This document shows positions 9,201-18,767 of a DNA stretch of 64,000 nt, piece after piece. Every line of letters begins with the position of its first letter. Within the stretch, counting starts at the first letter, position 1. The translations under genes and the position numbers were made by a program. Below the pieces are notes generated by a model, which made no database searches, was not told where the DNA came from, and saw only the letters and a program-made list of their open reading frames with translations. Origin of the DNA: Irpex lacteus (Eukaryota; Basidiomycota; Agaricomycetes; Polyporales; Irpicaceae); contig MQVO02000013.1 in assembly GCA_001986395.2 (NCBI GenBank), positions 558,001-622,000 on the forward strand, written 5' to 3'.

Positions 9201-10094
9201 TGCATCCCCTGACTCTCGTCCACCTATTAGTCCTGCTTCTCGCAGTCGCGTGTCTCTATCCTTGCCGTGCCTGGCCTGACTCTCCTCTTCCACGACTCCA
9301 GTGCCCGCCGTAGTTTCGCGGGTTCCCTCGCGGTTTGGTACGGCACTCGATCCTTGTACCTGCTCGAATGGTGTGAGTAGGTTTTCCCTATCGGCTATAG
9401 GGAGGTTTAGTCGCTTAACAACGTGCGTCATCGCGCTGAGCATGTCGTTTGCCACTTCCTCCATCTCGTCTAGCCTCTCCTCTTCTTGCACCCTCTGCAA
9501 CTTATATTTCTTGATCTGGCGCCTTGAGTCGTTGAGGTACGTGAGGCTCGCGTTGACCATCTCGATGAGGTCGGGGCTATTGCTGGGGTCATCCCACCGA
9601 CTCTTCGGTTTGGGGGACAACTGCTTGCGACTGGAAGATGGTACCGCCCTTTCTTCCCTACGTGTGGGCCGTTGGTCCACCTCCCTGTCCACTACGTTAG
9701 TCTGCTTGGTTGGGCGATGGTACTCGCCTGCTTCGGGTTCTCTCTCGTCCTCTACCTCCCGGTCTGCCCTCTGCTTCCCTTTTCCCTTAGTTACTGTCTG
9801 CTCCTGAGTAGCCTCCGGCACTACTCCTTCCACCGCTTGACCATTCGAGGTGCCCCCCTCGGTCCTACTCTTGCTCCTCGTAATGCGGGTTGTCCCCGCG
9901 GCTTGAGCCTGTTGCCCCGTGGCGTTGCGTGGACGAGGGTCCTCGCTTGCGACCTTCTGTCGTACGTCCTCGTTCGCTGCCTTTTGTTTGGCTCGTTCTC
10001 GCGTATGTGGCCTCGAGTCTTCGATCTCTTCTGACCGACCCGCTGCCTCTCCCGCGAGTCGAGTTTCCCTTGGTCTCGGTGGGTTGTCCGCCAT
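6297..10094 (-). CDS. gag-pro: Retrotransposon Gag-protease polyprotein, 1265 aa
   Basis: Structural and protease part of the chromovirus. Residues about 1-400 are charged and disordered (Arg/Glu/Ser rich). A Gag core lies at roughly 410-650 (aromatic residues near WVQGLARFYW and a FVRQATVQLATVKF helix). A zinc knuckle sits near residue 718 as CYKCKQFGHLASAH: the spacing is C-x2-C-x4-H-x4, but the last ligand is His rather than Cys. A very acidic stretch (about 735-1090) follows, then a retropepsin-type protease with DTG near residue 1139 and a matching ..VVLGIPFL block. The ATG is at 10094, 112 nt inside the 5' LTR. The ORF ends with CAG GAG UGA, followed by CUA. The length is well above that of many Ty3 Gag proteins because of the acidic insert. 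Confidence 0.93.
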   Translation of the reverse strand: MADNPPRPRETRLAGEAAGRSEEIEDSRPHTRERAKQKAANEDVRQKVASEDPRPRNATGQQAQAAGTTRITRSKSRTEGGTSNGQAVEGVVPEATQEQTVTKGKGKQRADREVEDEREPEAGEYHRPTKQTNVVDREVDQRPTRREERAVPSSSRKQLSPKPKSRWDDPSNSPDLIEMVNASLTYLNDSRRQIKKYKLQRVQEEERLDEMEEVANDMLSAMTHVVKRLNLPIADRENLLTPFEQVQGSSAVPNREGTRETTAGTGVVEEESQARHGKDRDTRLREAGLIGGRESGDASGSGRANREEDRSEERGRNPDRGQSGQIPQGGRVAAGAPEDGDGDGSSSDEDGGNPDRGRSPIPQVPRRVDRGSSRQPEKGRRESRVAYGRSTYYGANSISSAQPYSAALPTVQNAMRSIMKMLEAVLNADPDKLPPFTKHFKPQPPLVYNGEDNVNRFEGWVQGLARFYWIVRMVGPQQDEARVYAVGDALGGEALSWYTSEVMGPNRLRWDWTFLDVVLELHKRFVRQATVQLATVKFEQVVYKPMTGVSGLYTELMKYATQMVEHPGEYAIRRKFLKELPEEMSNTIMRSSKLTAEDNTMDELLDEALAIENAEKTARIFQKQKAGRGDARPTDGGSTTRAGNVFRPRTTGFRPMNRPEQRVSETSRPDAAGTSARPNRPSEAGTGGSISSAPKTSITKDVNASQKGSDVRRDLSNVQCYKCKQFGHLASAHDKPGFRAMTVDVDEGVMDDEVEEEESNLPEEHEGDSGPIEGEQYDSSPNDDPSAYEEYELEEDFYDAEDTGDLTFASMRVYEMHEESEESTEDIELNEADGPEAVHESDGGHPEVIALRIGIRNIQEPISQFIMNDHPEANPDRNPIDELIVGIDGMDIEWPNREDEERMERLQESMFRLLYEVQGLRTELMHVGWALEHGAPIRELAGIVLRARRREEVRVRGSQWSPHARLAHEAAMDMRATRLQHRDVIRHPTLTQLASRQIMAEIEALSRGVGHNDQASESEGEGDMPELEDIPPTGEGIAYPESREITVSSDEEEEDDVPPRVIIDRNIYDSALADSDDERLDGMRTTPVTGSREQFRSMEEDKGQRVAMRVTSQAKPRPALMSKCVTIRVTINGLQGIALVDTGSSINAVSPAFACVANLEAFPLERPVGLQLGCVGSRSKINYGINEVVEVGGQKLNTYLDVVNLDHYDVVLGIPFLRGNAVSIDFGTSSLRCKGITLQALRQEERKIGNNAKERGKQTPQTTQE

Positions 10095-10206
10095 TGCCGT
10101 AGGGATTTTTTTTTTATCTTCTACTGTGACTGCTTCGTCGTCCGTCTGGAGATTGGGTAGATGTAGAGGTAGAGTTGTAGTTTCGAATTCTCGATACTCA
10201 AAAAAG

Positions 10207-10452
10207 TGTAAAGGTTACTTATCACTCGTGCACAATGAGTATGACCGAGTTGTGATTCGATCCTACGGTTTTATGTACAAAGTGAAAAGTTGCTATCTAA
10301 TCTCGCACTCGCGCCCGTATGTGCGCTCGTGAACTATACAGTACTTCCCGATATGGATGGGACTTTCCCATCCGCCATCCCGAGGTGGTCGCTCTCCTAG
10401 CGCCCACCGATTATTCCCCAATTATTTATCTAAGTATTACCGATCCCTCACA
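10207..10452 (-). repeat. 5' LTR (right copy), 246 bp
   Basis: Identical by eye to 416-661. In the element's orientation this is the promoter LTR that precedes the Gag start by about 112 nt. It is followed on the plus strand by CCCCC (10453-10457), the second copy of the target duplication. Confidence 0.95.
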
Positions 10453-10833
10453 CCCCCTCTCAAGTTCGATGAGCGTCTTGGCAAGGCCTTTAAGAATGAG
10501 GAAGACCTACACTGCCTCAGAGAGAAGATCAAGCTTGTATATCGCATGGCCGTCAAGCATGGACAAGAATATATTGTCTTGGGTCGGTGGTGATGCTTAT
10601 ACCGAGGAACCGCCGTATTGAATGCCACATTTACTATTATAGCCGCGATGGGCTGCGGGGCGTACTGGTGTCCGCCTCGTCAGGTAGCGGAAGAGATGAA
10701 AGCAATTTTACAAGAACCAGAATTCAAAGGACGCTTCCGCGAGATTGTATTTGCAGTATACAGCAAGCCCGATGCATACGACTCCTCCAACTTTGCCATT
10801 TTTAAAGAGGTGTTCGACAATGTCGAGATTTAG

Positions 10834-11193
10834 AGGTGGAGAGACTAAAGTTGAAAGTTTGGTGACTTACTTACGATACGAGTAGCGGAGTAGGATTTGA
10901 TGTCGAATAGACACTCTCACTATGATTACCTACAAACAACGATGTAACAATAATGACCTTGCCTTCTTGAAGTTCTACTGGCAGTTCATGACGATTAACT
11001 TCAAGTCATGAGTACATCTAAGCGCTCACGATAACTCGTATTAGACGCCCATAAAATAAAATGATCGAGGCATTCGAAGCTGCCGCTTACACTCGACATT
11101 CATCTCAATCTTCCTCTACTGACCCTACGCGTAGGTTTCTTGACCATGACTGGTAAACTCATGCTTAATTAAGCTCTGTTTAATAGTAGCTCA
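10834..11193. other. Intergenic, no gene seen
   Basis: About 360 bases between the split PARG-like gene and the Notchless homologue. It probably holds the Notchless promoter. No ORF or repeat worth calling. Confidence 0.6.
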
Positions 11194-13205
11194 ATGTCTG
11201 CTTTATTACCGCCACCGAAGCGACAGAAGGTTTACCACGGGGTGCCCGAACCAGAGCCAGAGCCACCCAACGCCATACCGCATGTTGTCGTCCAGTTTGT
11301 GTCTGAGGAAGATGGAGAGCCACTGGCACCATCCGTGAACCTCCCAGCGGATGTATCAAGAGAAGGTTTGGAGGCATTGGTGAACAAGCTACATACAAAG
11401 GTACGTAACACGGGTCTCATTCATTCTTAAGGACCACGCTAAGCTCATGTTGTAGGACGATGAACCAGTTCCATTTCAATTCTCCATCTCACTTCCCCAT
11501 GATGCGACATCTACCGGACAGCCTACACAAATTGTTATCTCCAAGTCAATACAAGAGGATGTCCTATCTCATCCCTCTCAGTCATTCACTCCAGAAGACG
11601 TCTTCGTCGTGCGATGCTCTCCTCAAGCTGTATTCAGAGTGAGGCCAGCAACACGGTGTTCTTCAACACTCTCTGGCCATACTTCCCCAATACTCTGTGC
11701 TTCATTCTCTCCCACCGGTAACCTTCTTGCGACTGGTTCAGGCGATTGCAATGCTCGATTGTGGGACCTGTTCACAGAAACGCCATCACACGTCTTGTCG
11801 GGACATACGGGGTGGGTACTGTGTGTCGAGTGGGAAGCTATGGAACGGAAACTTGCGACGGGTGGTCATGATGGACATGTACGTCCCAAAGCTTCATATC
11901 CTATCCCCGCCGTGAAAAGGATTAATCGCCGGTGTGAAGGTACGACTATGGGACCCTAAGACGGGTAAACCCCTGGGAGATGCGTTGAGAGGGCATTCAA
12001 AATGGGTTACGTCGCTAGCCTGGGAACCTATACATATGTAAGGAGAGTTTCGCTTGTCGTTATGTTCTGTGTAGATGTGGGTGACTGATGGCAACCGCAT
12101 AGAAATGCGTCTGCGCCCCGGTTGGCCTCATCCTCGAAAGACGGCACTGTACGCGTGTGGTCAACGTTAACCAGGCTGACAGAATATACCCTCGGGGGGC
12201 ACACTGCTTCCGTGAACGTCGTCAGATGGGGCGGTGGCGGCATTGATGGCAAAGGAGTACTGTACACTGCGTCTAGTGACCGAACAGTGCGTATATGGGA
12301 TGCAAACGGGGTAAGCGGCAAACTCTACATTACCCTGAAGCCAATAACTGATCTATAGGGTTTTCTTATAGGGGAGGCTTCTGCATACGTTGAAAGACCA
12401 CGCCCATTGGGTAACGACGCTGACATTGAATACGGACTTCGTATTGCGAACTGGCCCATTCGATCACACGGGCAAAAAACCATCTACTGATGCAGAAGGT
12501 ACACCATAAATCTCCCGACACGCGTAAAGCTCTGGTGTTAACGTCTCTTATCTGGTAGCACGGCAATGGGCACTAGATAGATACACGAAACTCGTGTCCA
12601 TCACAGGTGAACTGATGATCTCTGGCTCAGACGACCACACCCTCTTCCTGTGGTCACTGTTCCCTTCTCGAACGGCTTCTTCCGAGGCATCGACTGCGGC
12701 TATCGAGCGCGGAGGGAAACTGAAGCCTATCACCCGACTCACCGGCCACCAAAGACAAGTATCGCATGTAGCGTTCAGTCCGGACGGAAGGTGGGCTGCG
12801 TCTGCCGCCTTCGACAATAGTGTGCGTCTGTGGGACGGTAAGACAGGAAAATTCGTCGCAACGCTCAGGGGACATGTTGCCGCCGTTTATCGCGTGACAT
12901 GGAGTGCGGACTCGAGACTGCTTGTCAGTGCAAGTAAGGATAGCACAGTGAAGGTACGTTTACAACACTCGAACGGTGGTAGGCGACAAGCAAAAATAAT
13001 ACTTCTTGCGGGCATAGATATGGGATCTCAAGACGTACAAGCTGAAGACGGATTTACCTGGTCACACTGATGAAGTATATTGCGTAGATTTTGTGGCTGA
13101 CAAGATTGTCAGCGGAGGTCGCGACAGGACTGTCAAGATGTGTGTATCTCTTCACCTCAACTCGCTATAATCTTTAGCTAACCGCGCTATAGATGGAAAA
13201 ATTAG
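11194..13205 (+). CDS. NLE1: Notchless/Rsa4 WD40 ribosome-assembly factor
   Basis: Eight exons: 11194-11400, 11456-11878, 11940-12037, 12103-12310, 12372-12498, 12559-12953, 13018-13139, 13193-13205. The N-terminal NLE domain (HVVVQFVSEEDGE..) is followed by a chain of WD40 repeats ending in the typical terminal repeat (VSGGRDRTVK then IWKN and stop). In yeast and animals this protein sits on the pre-60S particle and is pulled off by the AAA machine Rea1/Mdn1 through its NLE domain, driving nuclear maturation of the large subunit. All splice junctions keep frame and the gene looks complete. The exon 4/5 join is the least certain, because tandem AG sites are close together. Confidence 0.95.
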
Positions 13206-14854
13206 GGCCCGCAGCATACCGTAGATTCATACTCATATTTATTCTACCTTGCATTATCAATGCGTCAGAACTCTGTGGGACATTCAAGGCCCCGATGTTT
13301 CCTGAGAAGCATTTCGTGTCTCCTGTCCAATTCTGACCCTTCGATCGCTCGCAACTTTGTCACGTTTCTTTTTCACGCAGTGCCTCACGTACAAAGACAT
13401 TTTCACCTGTCTTCGTCACCGCCGCCCTTCACTTAAGCTTCAAGCCTCATCGATGAACCGAATTGCACGACGCGGAGTGCTCCTTTCCTGGACGGCCCCG
13501 GCAGCATACTTTCTCCGTCATGACAGAAAGCAGTCGCGGAGCCTGATGCGCCCTATTGTACGATCAACTGGCCACATCACAAGTACGTACCGTTCATTGA
13601 TTTACGGCGATTCTCGATGTCTGAAAGCAACGTTCCTATCACGTCTCAGACATGCCCACCGAGGGACATGACACACAATAGCATCCCGGAATATGGCTCA
13701 GAATCAATAAAACAGTCACGGCTAATGGGTGAGTCCTTTACGATGCGTCTTCGACCACTTCTTTGCTGGAAGTTTTACGTTTGTATGGCCTTCGGTCTTT
13801 CTGCGTGAGGAAACGGTCGCGAAACGGACAAGGATGAAAGTTCAACGTTCATTCCTGGATGTTGTCACTGTATCGGCCTCCGTGGGTGCGTTTGGATCGG
13901 ACATGTCTTCTGTTTGAGGATCACCGAGTGCGTTCTTGGTTGCGCGACAACATTTCTCAATGATTGTGACAGGCCGTCCTGCTAAACGTAATGGTACACG
14001 ATGACCGGTCTATTCCCACCAGCCGCTATTCATTATATACCGGTACGCAGCGCATGCAGCTTTGCTCAAAGCCGTGTTTCCAGCCAACATCGAGGACAAG
14101 GCAGCCTCCAAAACAAATTCCTCTGATAAGTCGAGCGCTAGGACAATGTAGGCTGCCTCCCGCGAACCTCCCGCTGGGGCGACTTACACTTATTCATCGT
14201 CTCGACAGCGCTGGTCGGCAGTTTTATGGCATCAGTTTTTTCACCGTACCCTTTGATGGCAACATTGCAACAATCCACAGGGGTTTTCAAGGATTTACAA
14301 CGCAGTTACCCATCATCTATACATATCGTCCTCCGATTTCTACGGGATGTCTCGAGTGTACTATATTGCACACCTCTCACTGCATTCTACAGCCGTCTCT
14401 CGTACTTCAAGAGGAATCAACGGGACAATTACCTGCTGTGACCGGCCTGAACTCGTTCTGGGGTCGCCGCCGCATGACATATGACATATCTGACACTGGA
14501 CAGGTGCTGCATTGCAGGGTCGCCGCCAAAAACCCCGGGCACTCGCGCAATCCCACAATCTCCTCAATTTTCCACCTTCGGAGGCTAGATGCTGATCGCC
14601 TTCATATAGTTACGGCAAAGTCCATGTATATCGAAGAACAAACCGCATCCCCACCCCTTCAGATCATCAGAATCTCACCCCTTCCTTTCCTTCCTCGCAT
14701 GCACGGCGTCAGGGAGCGCTGACATGCACCGTGGTGCTGCAGGGACGTACATAATGTCCTTCCTCCTCGTGGGGATGGGTCACATCATTTCTCACCTACA
14801 CTCTCAACTCTATCGTCTCTTCACGTCTTCACGACTTCACGACTACGACTGGCC
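13206..14854. other. Long intergenic region with an unsupported 243-codon ORF
   Basis: About 1.65 kb without a recognisable gene. The longest open frame is 13991-14722 (+), starting at ATG. It shows no domain, no signal peptide and an ordinary shuffled-looking composition. It may be a chance ORF or an orphan gene. Confidence 0.4.
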
Positions 14855-16950
14855 ATGGCTGCAGGAAAAGAGGCGACGCTGAAGCTGGACTTCGTTATTG
14901 CTGGAGGAGGTGAGTTTACTATCCCGTTCGGCTGTGGTATCGTGGGACGAGGGCAATCTGTGCTGTGGAGGAGCGACGTGGCCTGTCGATTGCGTGTTCG
15001 TGTTCAATCCATGAGCTTAAACGTGTAATGAGCCACACTTCGAAGAAGCGCGGATCCTAAACTCCAATCAAGGATCGCCTGATACCGGAAGTCGAACACA
15101 CTCACTGATCGTATTTCGCCGCATATGTAGGACTCGCAGGACTTGCGACGGCATACGCCCTGCAGACAGCCGGACATAATGTCCGTGTATTCGAAAAGCA
15201 ACCAGCACTGGGAGTCCTCGCAGGAGGCCTACGTGTGCCTCCAAACATGAGCAAGATCCTCAAGAGCTGGGTCGGCGAGGAGGAGCTTAAGAAAACGGCC
15301 GTTTTGTGTTTGGGTACACCATGGCATGACCGTAAGTGAACGATTTGTCCAGCCTTGTTATTGAGCCCTGCGTTCTGATGTTTCGTCTGTGTGGTAGTTG
15401 ACACTGGGGAATATATGGGCTACGCGGAGTGGAAGCCCCAAGTCATGCAGGAGACCGGTGGCGAATTCATCATGATGAAGGTACGTATGAGCTGCGCATC
15501 CCACTATCCCATCACGAGAATGACCGACTCACTCGGTACGATGTGGTACAGCACGCAGACGTACATCGACTGCTTTACAACCTCGCTACCTCCGCAGGCG
15601 CACAAGTGACCTTCGGCGTGTCCGTCACAGCAGTCCAATCCGGCGACCCGAAACCTTCAGTGACCCTGTCGACGGGAGAGGTGCTCACCACGGACGTGGT
15701 CGTCGGTGCGGACGGTCCGAACAGCAAGATACGAAAGTATGTGAACGAAGATGAGGAACCGGCCGAGCCGAGTGGGTTTACTATCTTTGGTGGGATCGTC
15801 TCTACGGAGGAGATGATGAAGGATCCTGAGTTGGCTAAGTGGGCGCAAGCGGATGAGGTGAGTTGTCTTGGAAGTCTTGGAGAGTATCGTGTTGAGGGGC
15901 GTTCGTAGTGGCCGATATTCATGGGCAATAACCGGAGTCTTTGTGGTACGTAATTCCATATGTGGCTGTCATAGTCTTGGCTAACGGAGCTTGAACTCTG
16001 CAGCTCACCCAGTGGTAAGTTGGACGTGCCTGGTCACGAGCCCTTGAGTATAGAGTCATTAAGCACTTCTCCAGAACGCCAAGAAAGAGTTCGCCTTCCA
16101 AGCGTACTGGCCAGACGAGGATTCAGGTCCCGAAGCGGTGGGAGAGGACGCATGGTCGGACGTAGTCGACGTGGCCACGCTAGACTACAACAACATCGGC
16201 TCGAAGTGCGTTGACTCTATTTTCTCCTCTTTTCATAGGCAGTGGTATATCTGATTTCAGCGTTGCCCGTAGTATCAAACGGGTGGTAGATCTGGCGCCG
16301 CAGCTGGTGAAGACGAAGTGGATGAAGCATGAGGAGGTGGAGTATTGGTCAGACGAGTCGGGGCGGATAGTCCTCGTGGGGGAAGCTGCTCACCCGTGGT
16401 TTGTGAGTATCTGACCATCTTTTGCATCTCCTGTACCAAATGTCAGCGCTCTCATTAACAATCATCAATACAGCCAGGAGGCACTCACGGTCCCGCAATG
16501 GCCCTAGAAGACGCAGTCGTCCTAGGCACTCTCTTCGGCCATCTAAAAAAGCCAGAGCAAATCAGCGCATTCGTCAACGCCTTCCAAGAAATCCGCGAAG
16601 ACCGGACAAAGGTAGTCAACAACGTCGACGTGTCGAACGCGAAGCTCGTGCGACTGCCTCCTGGACCGGAACGAGACGCACGAGACAGCAGTATACGGCA
16701 GTCGCGCAAGGACTGGGACGATGGGACATTGAGGCAGGAGTTTGAGGGCGTGGCGGCGTTGTTTGCGTATGAGGCTCCGGATGCTGCTATGGTGAGTTTT
16801 GAATTGTGTTTCTGTGAAACGGTGTAAGGTGGCTTATGGGTTGTGGGATTGTGTGTGTAGCAATGGTGGAATGATTGGGGTCAGTTCAACCAGGCTGAGG
16901 AGGACAGAGAACATACTGGGTTTGCTATCTCGGATGTTACTGTGGATTAG
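14855..16950 (+). CDS. FAD-dependent monooxygenase (salicylate hydroxylase-like)
   Basis: Ten exons: 14855-14909, 15131-15331, 15398-15480, 15552-15857, 15909-15945, 16004-16014, 16075-16205, 16261-16402, 16474-16791, 16861-16950. The Rossmann FAD motif GGGLAGLATAYAL follows the first intron, the DG motif is VVVGADGPNSK, and the second FAD motif reads LVGEAAHPWFPGGTHGPAMALEDA, so Glu replaces the common Asp of the GD box. These are the three signatures of class A flavoprotein hydroxylases, which use NAD(P)H and O2 on aromatic rings. There is no signal peptide, so it is probably cytosolic. Exon 6 is only 11 nt. The substrate cannot be told; a role in aromatic or secondary metabolism is inference. 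Confidence 0.9.
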
Positions 16951-17074
16951 GATTACGATTAGGATTAGGACGAGACATCACTTTTCTCTTGATTATACAT
17001 TACATTATGAACATGCCGTATATTGTAACTTGCTGCTACTTGTGTGAAAATCAGGCCATCAACCAATACGCTGT

Positions 17075-17105
<31 letters not shown>

Positions 17106-17524
17106 TGGCAGCCAGTCGAAGCAACCCGCAAGACTTCTTCGTGTGCTCTGACGAAGTGCAGGGATCGTAGTAGTGACGGTATTGACCAAGATGGCATAGT
17201 AAAGCGGTTCAGGTTCGCGTACCCCGACAAGAAGATCACATCGTTTGAGAAGTGATTTTTTGGCCAAGGATAATGGAACGTAGTCAAGCATTAAAACATT
17301 AATATTATCGCGTATCGCCATATATTTTTGCGCTCTACGCACATAGTAAGTAGACGACCTTCACGGATGTGCACGACAGATAAGATGCACGTACCGCCAC
17401 ACGAGACCGCGACGTCCTTGGGTCCTAGCAAATAGTATGCGTACTCACTCACCCATAACTACGGTGCTATAAACCGCTTCTCATCACACCCCCTCCTCCT
17501 TTAAACCTCCTCAAACCCTCAACC
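16951..17524. other. Intergenic between convergent genes
   Basis: 3' regions of the monooxygenase and the GTPase. Apart from a simple repeat (separate entry) nothing is recognised. Confidence 0.6.
17071..17106 (+). repeat. Microsatellite: TG run followed by a G run
   Basis: A TG dinucleotide run passes directly into an uninterrupted G run of about 17 bases. It is a slippage-prone site in the intergenic region. Confidence 0.9.
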
Positions 17525-18582
17525 TCAGCTAGAAGTCCGTCGAACAACAGGCGTAGACACCCTCCCCAACCCCCAAGCCTCCACAACACTCCTCCTCACC
17601 TTCTCAACCCCCACCAGCGTCCCTCCTCCTCCTCCTCCTCCACCGCCTCCTCCACTCGCAGCAGTAACGATCCCCGGCAAACACAACGGCGCAGCCTCAA
17701 ACACCTCATCCTGCATCTTCTGCAATATTTTCTGTCCTTCCTTACCGCTAGTAGAGCGCAGAAGGAGATCGCATTTTGTGAATATGGCTTGGAGCGTAAT
17801 GTGCCGCCCGTTGGCGAGAGCGTGAGTGCATTGGGCGTTGAGGTGCGAGAGCATGGTGAGGTCGGTTTCTTTGAGGCCGTGCGAGGCGTTTATTAGGAGG
17901 TATATTCGTTTCAATCTGATGCGTGGATTGAGTATTGAATGAATATTGATTATTGGAGAGCAAGACGAGAGATAAGAGACTCACTCCGCTCGGTGAGAGA
18001 TATAATGGTCGAATAGGGCTCCCCATTCGGGTCGTCCGCGCTGGCCGTAGCCCGGGGCGTCGACAACGACGGCTTTGGCGGGGTCGGGGCCTACGCGGTA
18101 GAAGTTGAGAGTTTGTGTGCGGCCCTAGTAGGTTGGAATGTCAGAACTGCATGCAACTCTGGAATGTAGTACGAGTGTGCTTGAAGGTTACTAACAGCTT
18201 TCTTGCTTGTGTGGAGGAGGTTTCTGCGGCCGAGTACTGCGTTTAGGAGAGTCGATTTTCCTACATTGGCTCGGCCTGAACTCGGATATGATTCAGGAAG
18301 TCAGAGTTAGTGTCCAGTGGTATTTTCGGGATTGGGAGCTCTGCTCACCAGTGACAATTATCTATCGCACAACATTAAATAAACGCATCCTATCTATGAA
18401 TAAGTAACAGGACATACCTCTGGTGGTCGATTCCCTATAGTCGGCAATGACTCCACAGTAGCTGCAGCAGCCAAAAACTCTGCGGACCTCGGGTCGGAGA
18501 ATATCTTCAAGGAGGCATCTGTACTGAGTTTTCTAACCGTATTACATCTTGAGTAGAGTGCTTTGACCACCCTCGTAAACAT
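17525..18582 (-). CDS. EngB/YihA-family GTPase, probably mitochondrial
   Basis: Five exons on the minus strand: 18582-18418, 18361-18349 (13 nt), 18275-18196, 18124-17985, 17915-17525. Motifs in order: G1 GRANVGKST, G2-side GRTQTLNFYRVG, G3 DAPGYGQRG, then LLINASHGLKETDL and G4 TKCD. The first exon starts MFTRVVKALYSRCNTVRKLS, an arginine-rich start without acids, which suits a mitochondrial presequence. Bacterial EngB acts in large-subunit assembly, and the fungal and animal relatives work on mitochondrial ribosomes. Near the C-terminus a CTC repeat gives an 11-glycine run (about 17618-17655). The start was chosen because it gives the presequence; in-frame codons continue upstream. Confidence 0.9.
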
Positions 18583-18667
18583 TAGTATCCGTCGACTGTC
18601 ACCGTGACAGCTTAAGGTGAGATTTGAGGCGGAGCCGTAATCACTGTAACCGTGACGCGATCGCGCG

Positions 18668-18673
18668 ACGCGT
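18668..18673. promoter_or_regulatory. MluI cell-cycle box (ACGCGT) in the GTPase/POL1 divergent promoter
   Basis: A single ACGCGT about 95 bp before the POL1 start and 86 bp before the GTPase start, inside a 185-bp shared promoter. In ascomycete yeasts ACGCGT is bound by MBF and drives S-phase genes including POL1. Use in this fungus is inferred. Confidence 0.5.
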
Positions 18674-18767
18674 CTCGTCACGATCGTCACGCGCCCTCGA
18701 GGCAGCGAGCGTGACACTTTAACTTGATCCTCTCCCGCTGCCTTCACGTGCACTACATATCCCCGCC

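Larger units (their letters stand above)
416..10452 (-). mobile_element. Complete Ty3/gypsy chromovirus (10,037 bp), antisense to its host gene
   Basis: The element reads right to left: 5' LTR 10207-10452, a 112-nt leader, Gag-protease ORF 10094-6297, RT-RNaseH-integrase-chromodomain ORF to 3048, two accessory ORFs (2872-1244 and 1253-756), a polypurine tract, and the 3' LTR 416-661. Both LTRs are 246 bp, begin TG and end CA, and look identical by eye. The flanks are CCCCC on both sides. All catalytic motifs are present and no frameshift was seen, so this is a young and probably competent copy. Enzyme order (PR, RT, RH, IN, chromodomain) defines a Ty3-type chromovirus. The leader shows no TGG-initiated tRNA primer site directly after the 5' LTR. 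Confidence 0.96.
1..10833 (+). pseudogene. PARG-like (TIGR02452-type) gene split by a retrotransposon; 5' end outside window
   Basis: The frame is open from base 2. Exons are 1-151 and 204-415, then, beyond the retrotransposon, 10458-10582 and 10643-10833 (stop TAG). The first intron (152-203) falls just before the catalytic-type TQEE motif. A variant glycine loop (PAGGW) precedes it, followed by ALCYSSTLY, and the C-terminal block MGCGAY lies after the insertion. This order matches microbial-type poly(ADP-ribose) glycohydrolase domains, which remove ADP-ribose from proteins. If the element plus one CCCCC copy is removed, the reading frame runs on without any change (..CPP then LKF..), so the gene was intact at insertion. 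In this allele the protein should stop inside the LTR. The start codon is off the left edge. The family call rests on motif order only. Confidence 0.8.

Noticed and set aside
13991..14722. 243-codon ORF (+)
   Set aside because: No domain, no homologous pattern recalled and no introns; composition looks like shuffled non-coding sequence. Kept only as a note on the intergenic entry.
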